The notes below the pieces were generated by a model. It made no database searches and had not been told where the DNA came from. It saw nothing but the letters and a program-made list of their open reading frames with translations. This document shows, one piece after another, positions 24,444 through 32,260 of a stretch of DNA of 32,260 bases. Origin of the DNA: Paracoccus hibiscisoli (lineage in GTDB: Bacteria > Pseudomonadota > Alphaproteobacteria > Rhodobacterales > Rhodobacteraceae); contig NZ_SUNH01000028.1 in assembly GCF_005048265.1 (NCBI RefSeq), positions 1-32,260 of the forward strand, in the 5' to 3' direction. How positions within the stretch are numbered: position 1 is the stretch's first letter; each line of letters starts with the position of its first letter. The translations under genes and the position numbers were made by a program.

Positions 24444-25757
24444 TCAGGTCTTCAGCGCATCGGCCAGCTGGGCGCCATGCGCCACCGTGCCGTCGCGCAC
24501 GAAGGCTTCGTGCCGGTCCTCGATCCGGTCCAGCTCGTACAGATAGTTGATCATCAGCCCGTGCGCCGATGCCAGCGCCCCCGGCGACAGGTCGGCGGGC
24601 CAGTTCAGCCGATGCGCGCAGGCGCCGTTGCCCAGATGGAACCGCGCGACCGGATCGGCGGGCGCACCGCCGCGGCCCTTGGCCTGCACGATATAGCGCG
24701 CGGCGACGGCCATGACCTGCGGATGCAGCGCCTCGGCCGCGCCCGGATCGGTCTGCCAGGCGGCCATGGTCAGCGCCTCGCGCAGCGCCACGGTGGGCGC
24801 GTCCTGCTGGGCTGCCAGCCAGGCGGCAAAGCCCGGCACCGGCGACAGCGTGACGAAAGTCCGCAGGTCGGGTAGTTCGGCGGACAGGACGGCCACCACC
24901 TGCTTGATCAGGAAATTGCCGAAACTGACGCCCTTTAGGCCCGCCAGACTGTTGTTGATGGAATAGAACACCGCCGTGTTGGCCGCCGCCGGTTCGCGCG
25001 CATCGGGCGCGGTCAGGATCGGGGCGATGGCGTCGGGCACGCCTTGGGTCAGCGCGACCTCGACAAAGATCAGCGGCTCGTCCCCGGTGGCGGGGTGAAA
25101 GAACGCGTAGAGGCGGCGGTCATTGTCGGCCAGCCGCCGCTTGAGGTCGGGCCAGCCCTGCATCTGATGGACGCTTTCGTATTCCATCAGCTTTTCCAGG
25201 ATCGCGGCGGGCGCGTTCCAGTCGATGCGCCGCATGGACAGGAACCCGCGGTTGAACCAGCTGGCCAGCAGATGCGCAAAATCGGCGTCGATGGCGGCCA
25301 GATCGGGGTCGGCGCGCATCGCGGCCAGCAGGTCCTGACGCATCCGCACCAATTGCAAAGTCGCGCCCGGCGCCATGTTCAGCCGGCGCAGCAGGGTCTG
25401 GCGGGCAGGCTCGACCGCCTCGAACAGATCGGCCACGCGGCGGGCGTCCGGGGTGGCGTCCCAGGCCGCATAGGCGGCGCGGATCGCATCGGCATCGACG
25501 CCGTGATCGTCGCGCATGGCGCGAAAGAAGTCGGCCCGCTGATCCGCGTCCAGCTCGGCATAGGCCGACAGCGCCTGTTCCGCCACCGCCACCCGCGCCG
25601 CATCCCCGATACGCCCCATCAGCACCGTGCAGGCCACCCGCGCGCGCTCCGATGCAGGCCGCGCCAGCGCCTTGAGCGTCTCGGCCTCGCCACCCCGCTT
25701 GCGGCGGGTGATCGCCTCGACGAAATCCGACAGGAATCCCAGTCTCTGCTTGCCCAT
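24444..25757 (-). CDS. matA: Malonyl-CoA decarboxylase
   Basis: Converts malonyl-CoA to acetyl-CoA and CO2. 437 aa, slightly shorter than rhizobial MatA. The N-terminal helical domain (1-150) holds RARVACTVLMGRIGDAARVA. The GNAT-like catalytic domain shows HPATGDEPLIFVEVALTQG (221-239), FYSINNSLAGLKGVSFGNF (264-282) and TLSPVPGF (303-310), which contains the serine equivalent to the active-site serine of the human enzyme, then ARFHLGNGACAHRLNWPAD with the conserved His. The ATG at 25755-25757 is preceded by GGAGG at 6 bases; an upstream open frame to 26204 runs antisense through matR and is not real. It is the first gene of the malonate operon, divergent from matR. Confidence 0.96.
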   Translation of the reverse strand: MGKQRLGFLSDFVEAITRRKRGGEAETLKALARPASERARVACTVLMGRIGDAARVAVAEQALSAYAELDADQRADFFRAMRDDHGVDADAIRAAYAAWDATPDARRVADLFEAVEPARQTLLRRLNMAPGATLQLVRMRQDLLAAMRADPDLAAIDADFAHLLASWFNRGFLSMRRIDWNAPAAILEKLMEYESVHQMQGWPDLKRRLADNDRRLYAFFHPATGDEPLIFVEVALTQGVPDAIAPILTAPDAREPAAANTAVFYSINNSLAGLKGVSFGNFLIKQVVAVLSAELPDLRTFVTLSPVPGFAAWLAAQQDAPTVALREALTMAAWQTDPGAAEALHPQVMAVAARYIVQAKGRGGAPADPVARFHLGNGACAHRLNWPADLSPGALASAHGLMINYLYELDRIEDRHEAFVRDGTVAHGAQLADALKT

Positions 25758-25778
25758 GATGTTCCTCCCCGAGGATTG

Positions 25779-25807
25779 ATATACATCGAATCGGCGCTGA
25801 TGTATAT
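25779..25807. promoter_or_regulatory. Palindromic operator candidate for MatR
   Basis: Perfect inverted repeat ATATACATC / GATGTATAT with 11 bases between, in the 124-base gap between divergent matA and matR. It is AT-rich in a very GC-rich region and contains promoter-like TTGATA and TATATA strings. FCD-type GntR regulators bind such palindromes over divergent promoters. Confidence 0.7.
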
Positions 25808-25881
25808 AACAACCTTCATCGTGGACATCCTGCCTGCCCTGCGATGGAATATGATCTGACCACACGCGCCCTGAGGCCCCG

Positions 25882-26568
25882 ATGACCCTGCCTGCCGCCC
25901 ACCGCATCCGCCTGGCCCTGGAAAACGCCATTGTCGATGGCCGTTTCGTGCCCGGCGCGCGGATCGACCCCGATGCCATCGCCGCCGAATACGGTTGTTC
26001 GCGCACGCCTGTGCGCGAGGCGCTGCAGGCGCTGGAGGCGTCGGGCCTGCTGATCGTGCAGCCCAAGCGCGGCACCTTCGTCGCCAAGCTGGGCGTCCCA
26101 GAGCTGATGGACCGGTTCGAGGTCATGGCCCGGATGGAGGCGTTCTGCGCGGGCCTGGCCTGCCGCCGCGCCGATGCCCACGACCTGGACCGCATCGCCA
26201 CCACACTGGACGCCTGCGAGGCCGCCGCCGGCGACCCCGACCGCTATTACGCGGAAAACACCGCCTTTCATCAGGCCATCTATCACGCCGCCCACAACGC
26301 CTTTCTGGAGGCCGAGACGCTGCGCCTGCAGGCGATCCTGCAGCCCTATCGCCGCCGCCAGTTGCAATCTCCGGGGCGGGTGGCGCGGTCGTTGGACGAA
26401 CACCGCCAGATTGGCGCCGCGATCCGCGCGGGGGATACCGACCGCGCCGAACGGGCGATGACCGATCACGTCCTGGTCCAGGGGGAACGGTTCCGCGATC
26501 TGGTGGCGCTGGTGGGGCGACTGACGCCGCAGCCGGGACCTCAGGCGGGGGGTGTGGCCTTGCGCTGA
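25882..26568 (+). CDS. matR: GntR/FCD-family regulator of malonate genes
   Basis: 228 aa DNA-binding regulator. The GntR winged helix is N-terminal: HRIRLALENAIVDGRFVPGA, AAEYGCSRTPVREALQALEA and LLIVQPKRGTFVA. The FCD effector domain starts near residue 80 (ELMDRFEVMARMEAFCAGLA), with metal/ligand residues in AENTAFHQAIYHAAHN and SLDEHRQIGAAIRAGD. MatR of rhizobia senses malonate and controls matABC; the divergent position next to matA supports the same role. The ATG at 25882 has GAGG 5 bases ahead. Its last 28 bases overlap the 3' end of the convergent DMT transporter gene. Confidence 0.9.
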   Translation: MTLPAAHRIRLALENAIVDGRFVPGARIDPDAIAAEYGCSRTPVREALQALEASGLLIVQPKRGTFVAKLGVPELMDRFEVMARMEAFCAGLACRRADAHDLDRIATTLDACEAAAGDPDRYYAENTAFHQAIYHAAHNAFLEAETLRLQAILQPYRRRQLQSPGRVARSLDEHRQIGAAIRAGDTDRAERAMTDHVLVQGERFRDLVALVGRLTPQPGPQAGGVALR

Positions 26569-27473
26569 CGGCGACGTTCCAGGCCCAGGGCGTGTTCGCG
26601 CCAGATGATGAGGATGCCCGCCAGGATGACCAGCGCGGACCCCCCGATGACCGCGGGGGTCGGCACTTCGGCAAAGACGTACCAGCCCAGGGCCACCGCC
26701 CAGATCATCGCGACATAATCAAAGGGCGCCACCACCGAGGCATCGGCATGGCGATAGGCCGAGGTCAGCAGGATCTGCCCCAAGCCCCCCAGAAGACCCG
26801 TCAGCACCAGCTGCGCCAGCACTCCGCCCCCCGGCATCACCCAGCCAAACGGCAGCGTCAGCAGCGACAGCAGCGTCGAGGTGACCGAGAACCAGAACAC
26901 GATGGCCGATGTCCGTTCGACCTGCACCAGCTGGCGCACGAAGATCTGCGCCAGCGCCGCCGCCGCCGCCCCGCCAAGGGCCACCACCGCCCCCAGCATC
27001 CGCAGCGGGTCCGCCCCCGGCCCCGCGCCGATCTGCGGCGACAGCACGATCAGCACCCCGGCCAGGCCCAGCCCGACCATCGACAGGCGAAAGGCGCGGA
27101 CGTTCTCTCCCAGAAACATGCCCGCCAGGATCACCACCAGCAGCGGCGCGGCAAAGCCGATCGCCGTCACCTCGGGCAAAGGCAGCAGCGACAGCGCCCA
27201 GAAATTCAGCGCCATCGCCGTGGTGCCCACCAGCCCGCGATAGACATGGCCCATCGGGTTCGCGGTCCCCAAGCCCACCCGCAGCTCTGACCGCCACAGC
27301 AGCCAGACCAGGATCACCGGCAGCGCAAAGAACGACCGAAAGAACACCTGCTGACCCGGCGGGATCGCGGCGTTTTCGGCGGTGGCCTTGATCAGCGCGG
27401 CCATCAGCGTGAACACCGTCACGCTGGCGCATTTCAGCGCGATGCCACGCAGCGGCGAATCGGACTGGGGCAT
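26541..27473 (-). CDS. DMT-family (EamA) transporter
   Basis: 310 aa inner-membrane protein with two EamA repeats and about ten membrane segments. The first repeat starts GIALKCASVTVFTLMAALIK, contains PPGQQVFFRSFFALPVILVW and TTAMALNFWALSLLPLPEVT, and ends AGVLIVLSP. The second starts LRMLGAVVALGGAAAAALAQ and ends VPTPAVIGGSALVILAGILI. The C-terminus is basic (RRRQRKATPPA). Such proteins export amino acids or metabolites, and the substrate here is unknown. The ATG at 27471-27473 has AAGG 6 bases ahead; upstream extension to 27668 is antisense to nothing useful and lacks homology. It is 67 bases past the yegD-like gene, behind a terminator, and its 3' end overlaps matR by 28 bases. Confidence 0.92.
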   Translation of the reverse strand: MPQSDSPLRGIALKCASVTVFTLMAALIKATAENAAIPPGQQVFFRSFFALPVILVWLLWRSELRVGLGTANPMGHVYRGLVGTTAMALNFWALSLLPLPEVTAIGFAAPLLVVILAGMFLGENVRAFRLSMVGLGLAGVLIVLSPQIGAGPGADPLRMLGAVVALGGAAAAALAQIFVRQLVQVERTSAIVFWFSVTSTLLSLLTLPFGWVMPGGGVLAQLVLTGLLGGLGQILLTSAYRHADASVVAPFDYVAMIWAVALGWYVFAEVPTPAVIGGSALVILAGILIIWREHALGLERRRQRKATPPA

Positions 27474-27485
27474 GGGCAACCTTGA

Positions 27486-27507
27486 AAGGGGCCGGGTTCG
27501 GCCCCTT
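27486..27507 (-). terminator. Rho-independent terminator after the YegD-like gene
   Basis: Perfect 9-bp stem AAGGGGCCG / CGGCCCCTT with a GGTT tetraloop. On the minus strand it is followed by TTTCAAGG. It lies 33 bases past the yegD-like stop and directly ahead of the DMT gene's ribosome-binding site. Confidence 0.7.
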
Positions 27508-27540
27508 GTGCTACCCCCGGGTTGCACGATCTGCAAGCGA

Positions 27541-28779
27541 TCAGGCAGCGGCGATGGCCAGCCCGTCCGCCACGGCGGTGAACACCTCATGCGCGCGGTG
27601 ATCGGCATCGGGGAACTGCGCGCGCAGCGTCTGCTGCACGATCGACAACAGGCTGGAGCCGCCGACATAGATCACCTGGTCGATATCGGTATCGGACAGG
27701 CCCGCGCGGCGCAGGGTCTCGGTCGCGCCCTCGCGCAGCTGGGCCGCGTGGCGCGACAGGCTGTCGGCCATGGCCTGGCGGGCCAGCGGTGCGGACAGGC
27801 CAGCCCGGATCGCGTCCAGGCGGATCGCGGCGTCACCGTCATTCGCGGCGATCTTGCCGGCCTCGACCGCAAAGGCCAGATCGTGGCCCAGATCCTCCTC
27901 CAGCACCGCGGCCAGATCCGCCAGGGCCTGCGGCTGTTCGGCCAGGCGCGCCATCTCAGCCACCAGGCGGCGGTTCTGGGGCGTGTTGACAAAGGGGATG
28001 CGCTCCCACGTGGCCAGATCGGCAAAGATCGCGTTCGGGACGGGCGAATGGCCCGGCCCCATCGCCTTGCGCAGGCGCGTGCCCCGACCCAGCAGCGGCA
28101 TGACATGATCCAGGCTGATCGCGCGGTCGAAATCGGTGCCGCCGATGCGCACGCCGTGGCTGGCCAGAATCGTCACACCCCCGTCGCCCGCCCGAAAGAC
28201 CGAGAAATCCGACGTGCCGCCGCCGACATCGACGATCAGCCCCGTGGCGCCCGGGCGATGGGTGGCGCCCGCCGCGATGGCCGCGGCCTCGGGTTCGGGC
28301 ATGAAGTCCACCTCGCGAAAGCCCGCCGCCAGATAACAGGCGCGCAGGTCATCCTCGGCCTGCTGTTCGCGCGGGTCGTCGGTGCCGTGAAAGACCACGG
28401 GACGCCCCGACAGGACGCGGTCGAAGGTCAGGCCGGTCTGCGCCTCGGCCCGGGCGCGGACCTGGTGCAGAAAGCGCGCGATCAGGTCCGACAGGCTGAT
28501 CCGTTCGGTCAGGATCATCCGCTGTTCATGCATCAGGGGCGTGCCCAGCACGCGTTTCAGCGCCCGCATGAAGCGCCCCTCGCGCCCCTCCAGCAGGGCG
28601 CGGTTGGCGGGCCCGCCCAGCAGGGTGCCGCGCGTGGCCGCGTCAAAGAAGAACGTGGTCGGCATGGTGGTGGCCCCGGCCTCCAGCCCGATCAGCTGCG
28701 GGCGGCCGTCGGGGGCATGGCCCGCGACCGTGTTCGAGGTGCCGAAATCGATGCCCAGACCGCTGCCGCGCCGTGTCAT
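27541..28779 (-). CDS. yegD: Hsp70-family protein, YegD type
   Basis: 412 aa cytoplasmic actin/Hsp70-fold ATPase without the peptide-binding C-terminal domain of DnaK, as in E. coli YegD (about 450 aa). Phosphate 1 loop: GLGIDFGTSNTVAG (residues 7-20). Phosphate 2 loop: GLIVDVGGGTSDFSVF. Adenosine loop: DQVIYVGGSSLLSIVQQTL. A MPEPEAAAIAAGA helix follows the FDRVLSGRPV segment, as in the family. The cellular role of YegD is not established. It is divergent from the chemotaxis receptor gene across 156 bases. Confidence 0.9.
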   Translation of the reverse strand: MTRRGSGLGIDFGTSNTVAGHAPDGRPQLIGLEAGATTMPTTFFFDAATRGTLLGGPANRALLEGREGRFMRALKRVLGTPLMHEQRMILTERISLSDLIARFLHQVRARAEAQTGLTFDRVLSGRPVVFHGTDDPREQQAEDDLRACYLAAGFREVDFMPEPEAAAIAAGATHRPGATGLIVDVGGGTSDFSVFRAGDGGVTILASHGVRIGGTDFDRAISLDHVMPLLGRGTRLRKAMGPGHSPVPNAIFADLATWERIPFVNTPQNRRLVAEMARLAEQPQALADLAAVLEEDLGHDLAFAVEAGKIAANDGDAAIRLDAIRAGLSAPLARQAMADSLSRHAAQLREGATETLRRAGLSDTDIDQVIYVGGSSLLSIVQQTLRAQFPDADHRAHEVFTAVADGLAIAAA

Positions 28780-28885
28780 GCCGGATGTCCTTGCCAGTGC
28801 CGGGGGCGCGATGGCCCCCCTTGGGCGGCCCTCATAGCCATCCGGCCCGCGCCTTGAAAGCCCGGATCGACCGCTAACCGGATCT

Positions 28886-28901
28886 TAGCGAATCGTCGCT
28901 A
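28886..28901. promoter_or_regulatory. Short palindrome in the leader of the chemotaxis receptor gene
   Basis: TAGCGA / TCGCTA, 6 bp perfect with a 4-base centre, 35 bases ahead of the receptor start codon in the yegD/receptor divergent gap. Possible operator or leader hairpin; the evidence is only the symmetry. Confidence 0.3.
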
Positions 28902-28935
28902 GACTGAACCTCTCGACCCTGTCCCGGAGCACCTT

Positions 28936-30840
28936 ATGACCCTGATCCCGCCCTTGTCGCTGCGCCAGAAGATCACGACGACCAGCCTCGCCCTGATGGC
29001 CACGCTGGCGGTGGTTCTGGTCACGACCCTCAGCATGGCACAGCGGGACAGCCTGCTGAGCAACGCCCAGAACGCGCAGCGGATCACGCTGCGGGTGCTG
29101 GCCCATGAGCTTGAGGCCGACTTTCCGGGCTTTGCCTTCGCCCTCGGAGCCGATGGCATCCCGCAATCCGTGGTCTGGCCGGACATTCCCGATTTCGCCG
29201 CGCATGAGATGGTCGACAGCGTCGGCCAGCAGACCGGAGAGACGGCGACCGTCTTTCGCCTGGACCCGGCGGTCGGTCATTTCATCCGCATGACAACCAA
29301 CGTCCAGAAAGCGGACGGCACGCGCGCCGTGGGCACCCCGCTGGACCCGACCGGCCCGGTTCATGCCGCCATGCTGCGGGGCGAGACCTATGCCGGGACC
29401 GCCACCATTCTGGAGCGGCCTTATCTGACGATCTATGTTCCCGTCCGCGACAGCGCGGGCCAGGTCACCGGCGTTCTGTACGCGGGTGTCCTGATGGAGG
29501 GGATCGAGGCCGTGCTGGCGCGCAACATGCTGGTGGCGATCGGGCTGACCGCACTGTGCCTGGCGGTGGCTTTCGTGCTGAACCTGGTGATGACGCGCCG
29601 GGCGCTGCGGCCCTTGACGGCGGTCGATGCGGCCATGCAGGACATCGCCCGCCAGCAATACGACCGCGACATCCCCGGCACGACGCTGCGCGACGAGATC
29701 GGGTCCATCGCCCGAAACCTGGCACAGTTCCGGGACGGCCTGGCCGCCGCCCGGCACGAGCGCGAGGAGGCCACGATCCGACGCGACAAGCGCGCCGCCG
29801 AAGCGGTTGTCGAAGCCCGAAAGCAGGACCGCGTGTGTGCCGATATCTCGGCCGGGCTGGAGCGTCTGGCCGGGGGCGACCTGTCGGCGCACATCCCCAA
29901 CCCGCCGCATGATCCCTTCCCGTCCGAATACGAGGCGCTGCGAACCAGCTTCAACACGGTCGTGTCGGACCTTGGCCAGACGATGGCCCGCATCATCGAC
30001 GTCGCCCATCAGGTCCGCACCGGTTCCGAGGAGATCACCTCGGCCGCGCAGGATCTGGCGGGCCGGGCCGAGACACAGGCCGCGACGCTGGAGGAATCCG
30101 CCGCCGCCCTGACCGAGCTGACCGCCAGCGTGACCTCGACCGCCGATCTGGCGCGCACGGCCGAAGGGGCCTCGCGGGCCAACCGCGCCATCGCCGAGGA
30201 GGGGCGCAGCATCGTGGGCGAGGCCATCGACGCTATGCAGCGCATCGAGGCGTCCTCGGATCAGATCAACCGGATCATCACGGTGATCGACGACATCGCG
30301 TTCCAGACCAACCTGCTGGCGCTGAATGCCGGCGTCGAGGCCGCACGGGCCGGCGAGGCGGGGCGCGGCTTTGCCGTCGTCGCCTCCGAGGTGCGGGGCC
30401 TGGCGCAGCGTGCGTCGGAATCCGCACGCGAGATCAAGGGCCTGATCTCGGACTCGTCGCAGCATGTGCGTTCCGGTTCGTCGCTGGTGTCGCGGACGGG
30501 CGGCAGCCTGGAGCAGATCCTGACCAAGGCGCGCGAGGTGTCCGAACAGGTGGCGGCCATCGCGCTGGCCGCGGGCGATCAGTCCACCGCCCTGTCCGAG
30601 ATCAATTCCGGCGTGAACCACCTGGATCAGGTGACCCAGCAGAACGCCGCCGTGGCCGAGGAAACGAACGCGGCCGCAGCCTCGCTCCAACATCAGGCGG
30701 GCATCCTGGGCGCGGCGCTGACCAGCTTCAGCTTCGACCCCTCGATTCGCCCGGCCCCGACCTCGGCCCCCGCCCGCAGCCCCGCCGCACGCCCCCGTGC
30801 GATGGCCGCCGAGGTCATGCCGCGAATGATAGAGTTCTAG
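28936..30840 (+). CDS. Methyl-accepting chemotaxis protein with periplasmic Cache domain
   Basis: 634 aa inner-membrane chemoreceptor that signals to CheA/CheW. Membrane segment 1 covers about residues 14-33 and segment 2 about 198-218 (VAIGLTALCLAVAFVLNLVM). Between them is a single-Cache-type sensor (FRLDPAVGHFIRMTTNVQKA, YLTIYVPVRDSAGQVTGVLY). A HAMP domain follows (RRALRPLTAVDAAMQDIA) and a second HAMP-like stretch (ISAGLERLAGGDLSAHIP). The signalling tip is DIAFQTNLLALNAGVEAARA, then GEAGRGFAVVASEVRGLAQR. The C-terminus (MPRMIEF) has no NWETF-like CheR tether. The ATG at 28936 has GGAG 6 bases ahead. No che genes are nearby. The ligand is unknown; small carboxylates are usual for this sensor type. 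Confidence 0.95.
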   Translation: MTLIPPLSLRQKITTTSLALMATLAVVLVTTLSMAQRDSLLSNAQNAQRITLRVLAHELEADFPGFAFALGADGIPQSVVWPDIPDFAAHEMVDSVGQQTGETATVFRLDPAVGHFIRMTTNVQKADGTRAVGTPLDPTGPVHAAMLRGETYAGTATILERPYLTIYVPVRDSAGQVTGVLYAGVLMEGIEAVLARNMLVAIGLTALCLAVAFVLNLVMTRRALRPLTAVDAAMQDIARQQYDRDIPGTTLRDEIGSIARNLAQFRDGLAAARHEREEATIRRDKRAAEAVVEARKQDRVCADISAGLERLAGGDLSAHIPNPPHDPFPSEYEALRTSFNTVVSDLGQTMARIIDVAHQVRTGSEEITSAAQDLAGRAETQAATLEESAAALTELTASVTSTADLARTAEGASRANRAIAEEGRSIVGEAIDAMQRIEASSDQINRIITVIDDIAFQTNLLALNAGVEAARAGEAGRGFAVVASEVRGLAQRASESAREIKGLISDSSQHVRSGSSLVSRTGGSLEQILTKAREVSEQVAAIALAAGDQSTALSEINSGVNHLDQVTQQNAAVAEETNAAAASLQHQAGILGAALTSFSFDPSIRPAPTSAPARSPAARPRAMAAEVMPRMIEF

Positions 30841-31369
30841 GCTCCGCCCTGTCCGGGGCGGCGCACCCTCGACGCCACCTGCGTGAGTGTTCGGGTAGTG
30901 ATGCGTCGCCCCCCAGGTTGCGCAGCATCCACGTCGGCGTCTTGCACCTACCACACTCCCTGTGACTCGGTTTGACTCGTGACGATCAGGGTGATGTCCT
31001 GCGCGGTATAACCCAAGTCGTGGGTCGTCTGAATGGGGCGCCGGTGTGGAGTGTATCATCCGCTCTTGTCCCCAACGACCGCGCCGTCAGGTGAACGATC
31101 TGGCGGAGCGGCTATCGATAGTTGGCTTGCGATACCCGTCCTGTCACACCAAATCAATTTGAGTGACGACGCGAAAACTGGGCGCCTCATATACAGTCTC
31201 TCGTAAGGTGCGCCGGTCCTCTGACAAGCACCAGAAGTCGAAGACCAGCAGACGCGGGTGGGCGTCGTCCTTAGCTGGCCCAAAGAGGAAGTTGCTGCAG
31301 GGAGGGGGCCTAAACGACCTCCGAACGATGACGCAACCGGACAAGGAGATCATACGAGGTCTTTGCGGA
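30841..31369. other. 529-base stretch without a convincing gene
   Basis: Between the receptor stop and the IS3 remnant the GC content falls and no frame shows typical codon use. A CCGCCC / GGGCGG hairpin at 30844-30861 directly follows the receptor stop and may help end its transcript. Short open frames exist (31144-31353 minus, 69 codons, ending TQIDLV; 31163-31372 plus), but neither has a recognisable domain or a good ribosome-binding site. The stretch is probably decayed sequence brought in or disturbed by insertion elements. Confidence 0.6.
30844..30861 (+). terminator. Hairpin after the chemotaxis receptor gene
   Basis: CCGCCC / GGGCGG, 6 bp perfect, 6-base loop, beginning 4 bases past the stop. 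No T-run, so it is a weak terminator candidate. Confidence 0.4.
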
Positions 31370-32138
31370 TGACGTTGCCCTCAACTTTTATCCAGCGTGA
31401 GCGAGACTCCGGGTTTGAGTTTTGCCTGTTTGGGAGGGTTGGGCAACGGGGGCTGGCGCGGCGCTTTGCGGATTGCGCAGCATCAGACTCCGTTGCGGGT
31501 TGAAGGTCTGGGCGAACTTGGCAGGCGTCTGCCAGCCGAGGCGCGAGTGGGGACGTTCGGTGTTGTAATCCTTTCGCCAGGCCGCGAGCGTAGCGCGGGC
31601 GTGGTTCAGGGACGGGAACAGCGTCTCGTTCAACAGCTCGTCGCGCAGACGGCCATTGAAGCTCTCAATGAAGGCGTGTCTCGGGTCGGCTTTCCCGGCG
31701 CGATGTAATGCCAGGCGATCTTGCGGTCATCGGCGAAGGTCAGGATCGCGTTTGAGGTGAACTCGGTGCCATTGTCGCTGACCACGGTTCCGGGCTTTCC
31801 GCGGGCCTCGAACAGGATCGCCAGCTCTCGCGCGACCCTTACGCCGGACAGGGACGTGTCGGCGATCAGGGCGAGACATTCCCGCGTGCAGTCATCGACC
31901 ACGGTCAACACGCGGAAGCGGCGGCCATCGGTCAACTGGTCGGACACGAAGTCGAGCGACCAGCGCTGGTTCGGCATCAGCGGAAGCGCCATCGCGGCTC
32001 GCGTCCCTATCGCCCGTTTGCGGCCACCGCGGCGACGGACATGCAGCCGCTCCTCGCGATAGATGCGCAACAGGCGTTTGTGCTTCACCTCGTGGCCTTC
32101 GCGGCGTGAGGCAACACATGCAGCCGCCGATATCCCCC
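31370..32138 (-). mobile_element. IS3-family insertion element remnant
   Basis: Contains the orfB part of an IS3-family (IS407-like) element. The 3' end is inferred at 31370, where TGACGTTGCCCTC starts 18 bases past the transposase stop, because IS3 ends begin with TG. The other side breaks off at about 32138, where recognisable transposase text (GYRRLHVL) starts directly after an in-frame TAG. No orfA and no left inverted repeat were found inside the window. Confidence 0.75.
31388..32138 (-). pseudogene. IS3-family transposase (orfB), truncated and twice frameshifted
   Basis: Three frames together give an IS3-type DDE integrase. The N-terminal piece GYRRLHVL lies near 32110-32137. The middle piece is KRLLRIYREERLHVRRRGGR, then NQRWSLDFVSDQLTDGRRFR with the first catalytic Asp and VVSDNGTEFTS with the second. 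The C-terminal piece AFIESFNGRLRDELLNETLF holds the catalytic Glu and continues to WRKDYNTERPHSRLGWQTPA, stopping at 31388. Frame changes fall near 32105-32115 and 31677-31690. The start is missing. Because D, D and E are split between frames, no active enzyme is expected. Confidence 0.85.
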
Positions 32139-32260
32139 CTACGCATCCGCCGATGATACCCCTGGGGCGGCGGTCATTTTCTCCAGACTTCTGGCCAAAT
32201 CGCCGCGCGGCGAATAATCTGACCGCCAGACCCCTGAAAACCGGAACGCCATGCCAGCCG
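32139..32260. other. Unrecognised sequence at the right window edge
   Basis: A 37-codon minus-strand frame (ATG at 32250-32252, TAG at 32139-32141) begins MAFRFSGVWRSDYSPRGDLA. It has no recognisable family and is too short to call. It may be the flank into which the IS3 remnant is joined. Confidence 0.3.

Noticed and set aside
28885..31059. A 724-codon minus-strand open frame opposite the chemotaxis receptor
   Set aside because: Antisense to a complete receptor with all expected domains; glycine/arginine-rich shadow composition.
31677..31690. Programmed frameshift in the IS3 transposase
   Set aside because: IS3 programmed shifts occur between orfA and orfB at slippery A-rich sites. This one is deep in the catalytic domain without such a site, and a second lesion is nearby.

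Overview
The window looks like chromosome of a high-GC alphaproteobacterium of the Rhodobacterales, most like Paracoccus. This is inferred from the strong GC bias at third codon positions, the rhizobial/rhodobacterial-type glycerol ABC importer cluster, the MatA/MatB malonate genes and the IS5- and IS3-type remnants at both ends. No rRNA gene, complete tRNA gene, CRISPR array or prophage was seen.

Layout. Positions 1-122 hold the tail of an IS5-family transposase that abuts a LysR-type regulator (124-1005, minus). A small exported protein (1107-1355, minus) and a nucleoside hydrolase (1530-2477, minus) follow. From 2527 to 11583, on the minus strand, runs a complete glycerol uptake and catabolism operon: glpD, glpS, glpT, glpP, glpQ, glpU, glpV, glpK, possibly ending with the nucleoside hydrolase. 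The repressor gene glpR (11852-12610, plus) is divergent. Glycerol enters through the ABC importer GlpSTPQUV, GlpK phosphorylates it, and GlpD oxidises glycerol-3-phosphate to dihydroxyacetone phosphate. GlpR probably represses through CTTTCG-type repeats in the glpD-glpR gap.

From 21206 down to 12607 (minus) lies a trehalose/glycogen block: treZ, treY, a divergent short glgC, glgX, a small DUF2934 protein and a GSU2403-family nucleotidyltransferase. TreY and TreZ make trehalose from maltodextrins, GlgX debranches glycogen and GlgC makes ADP-glucose. No glgA or glgB is present. Two perfect hairpins sit in the leader of the nucleotidyltransferase gene, and one carries a loop identical to the tRNA-Ser(UGA) anticodon loop. 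A small orphan gene lies at 21286-21507.

From 25757 down to 21686 (minus) is a malonate operon: matA (malonyl-CoA decarboxylase), matB (malonyl-CoA synthetase) and the two-subunit carrier madL/madM. The GntR/FCD regulator matR (25882-26568, plus) is divergent, with a 9-bp palindromic operator candidate between. Malonate is imported, activated to malonyl-CoA and decarboxylated to acetyl-CoA. Next come a DMT-family exporter (minus), a YegD-like Hsp70 protein (minus) and a methyl-accepting chemotaxis protein (plus).

The last 1.4 kb is accessory: a 0.5-kb stretch with no convincing gene, then a frameshifted, 5'-truncated IS3-family transposase (31388-32138, minus), then about 120 bases I do not recognise.

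Most of the window is ordinary metabolism. The observations most worth a second look are the hairpin leader of the nucleotidyltransferase, the one-sided degeneracy of the GlpS/GlpT ATPase pair and the shortened GlgC in the trehalose operon.
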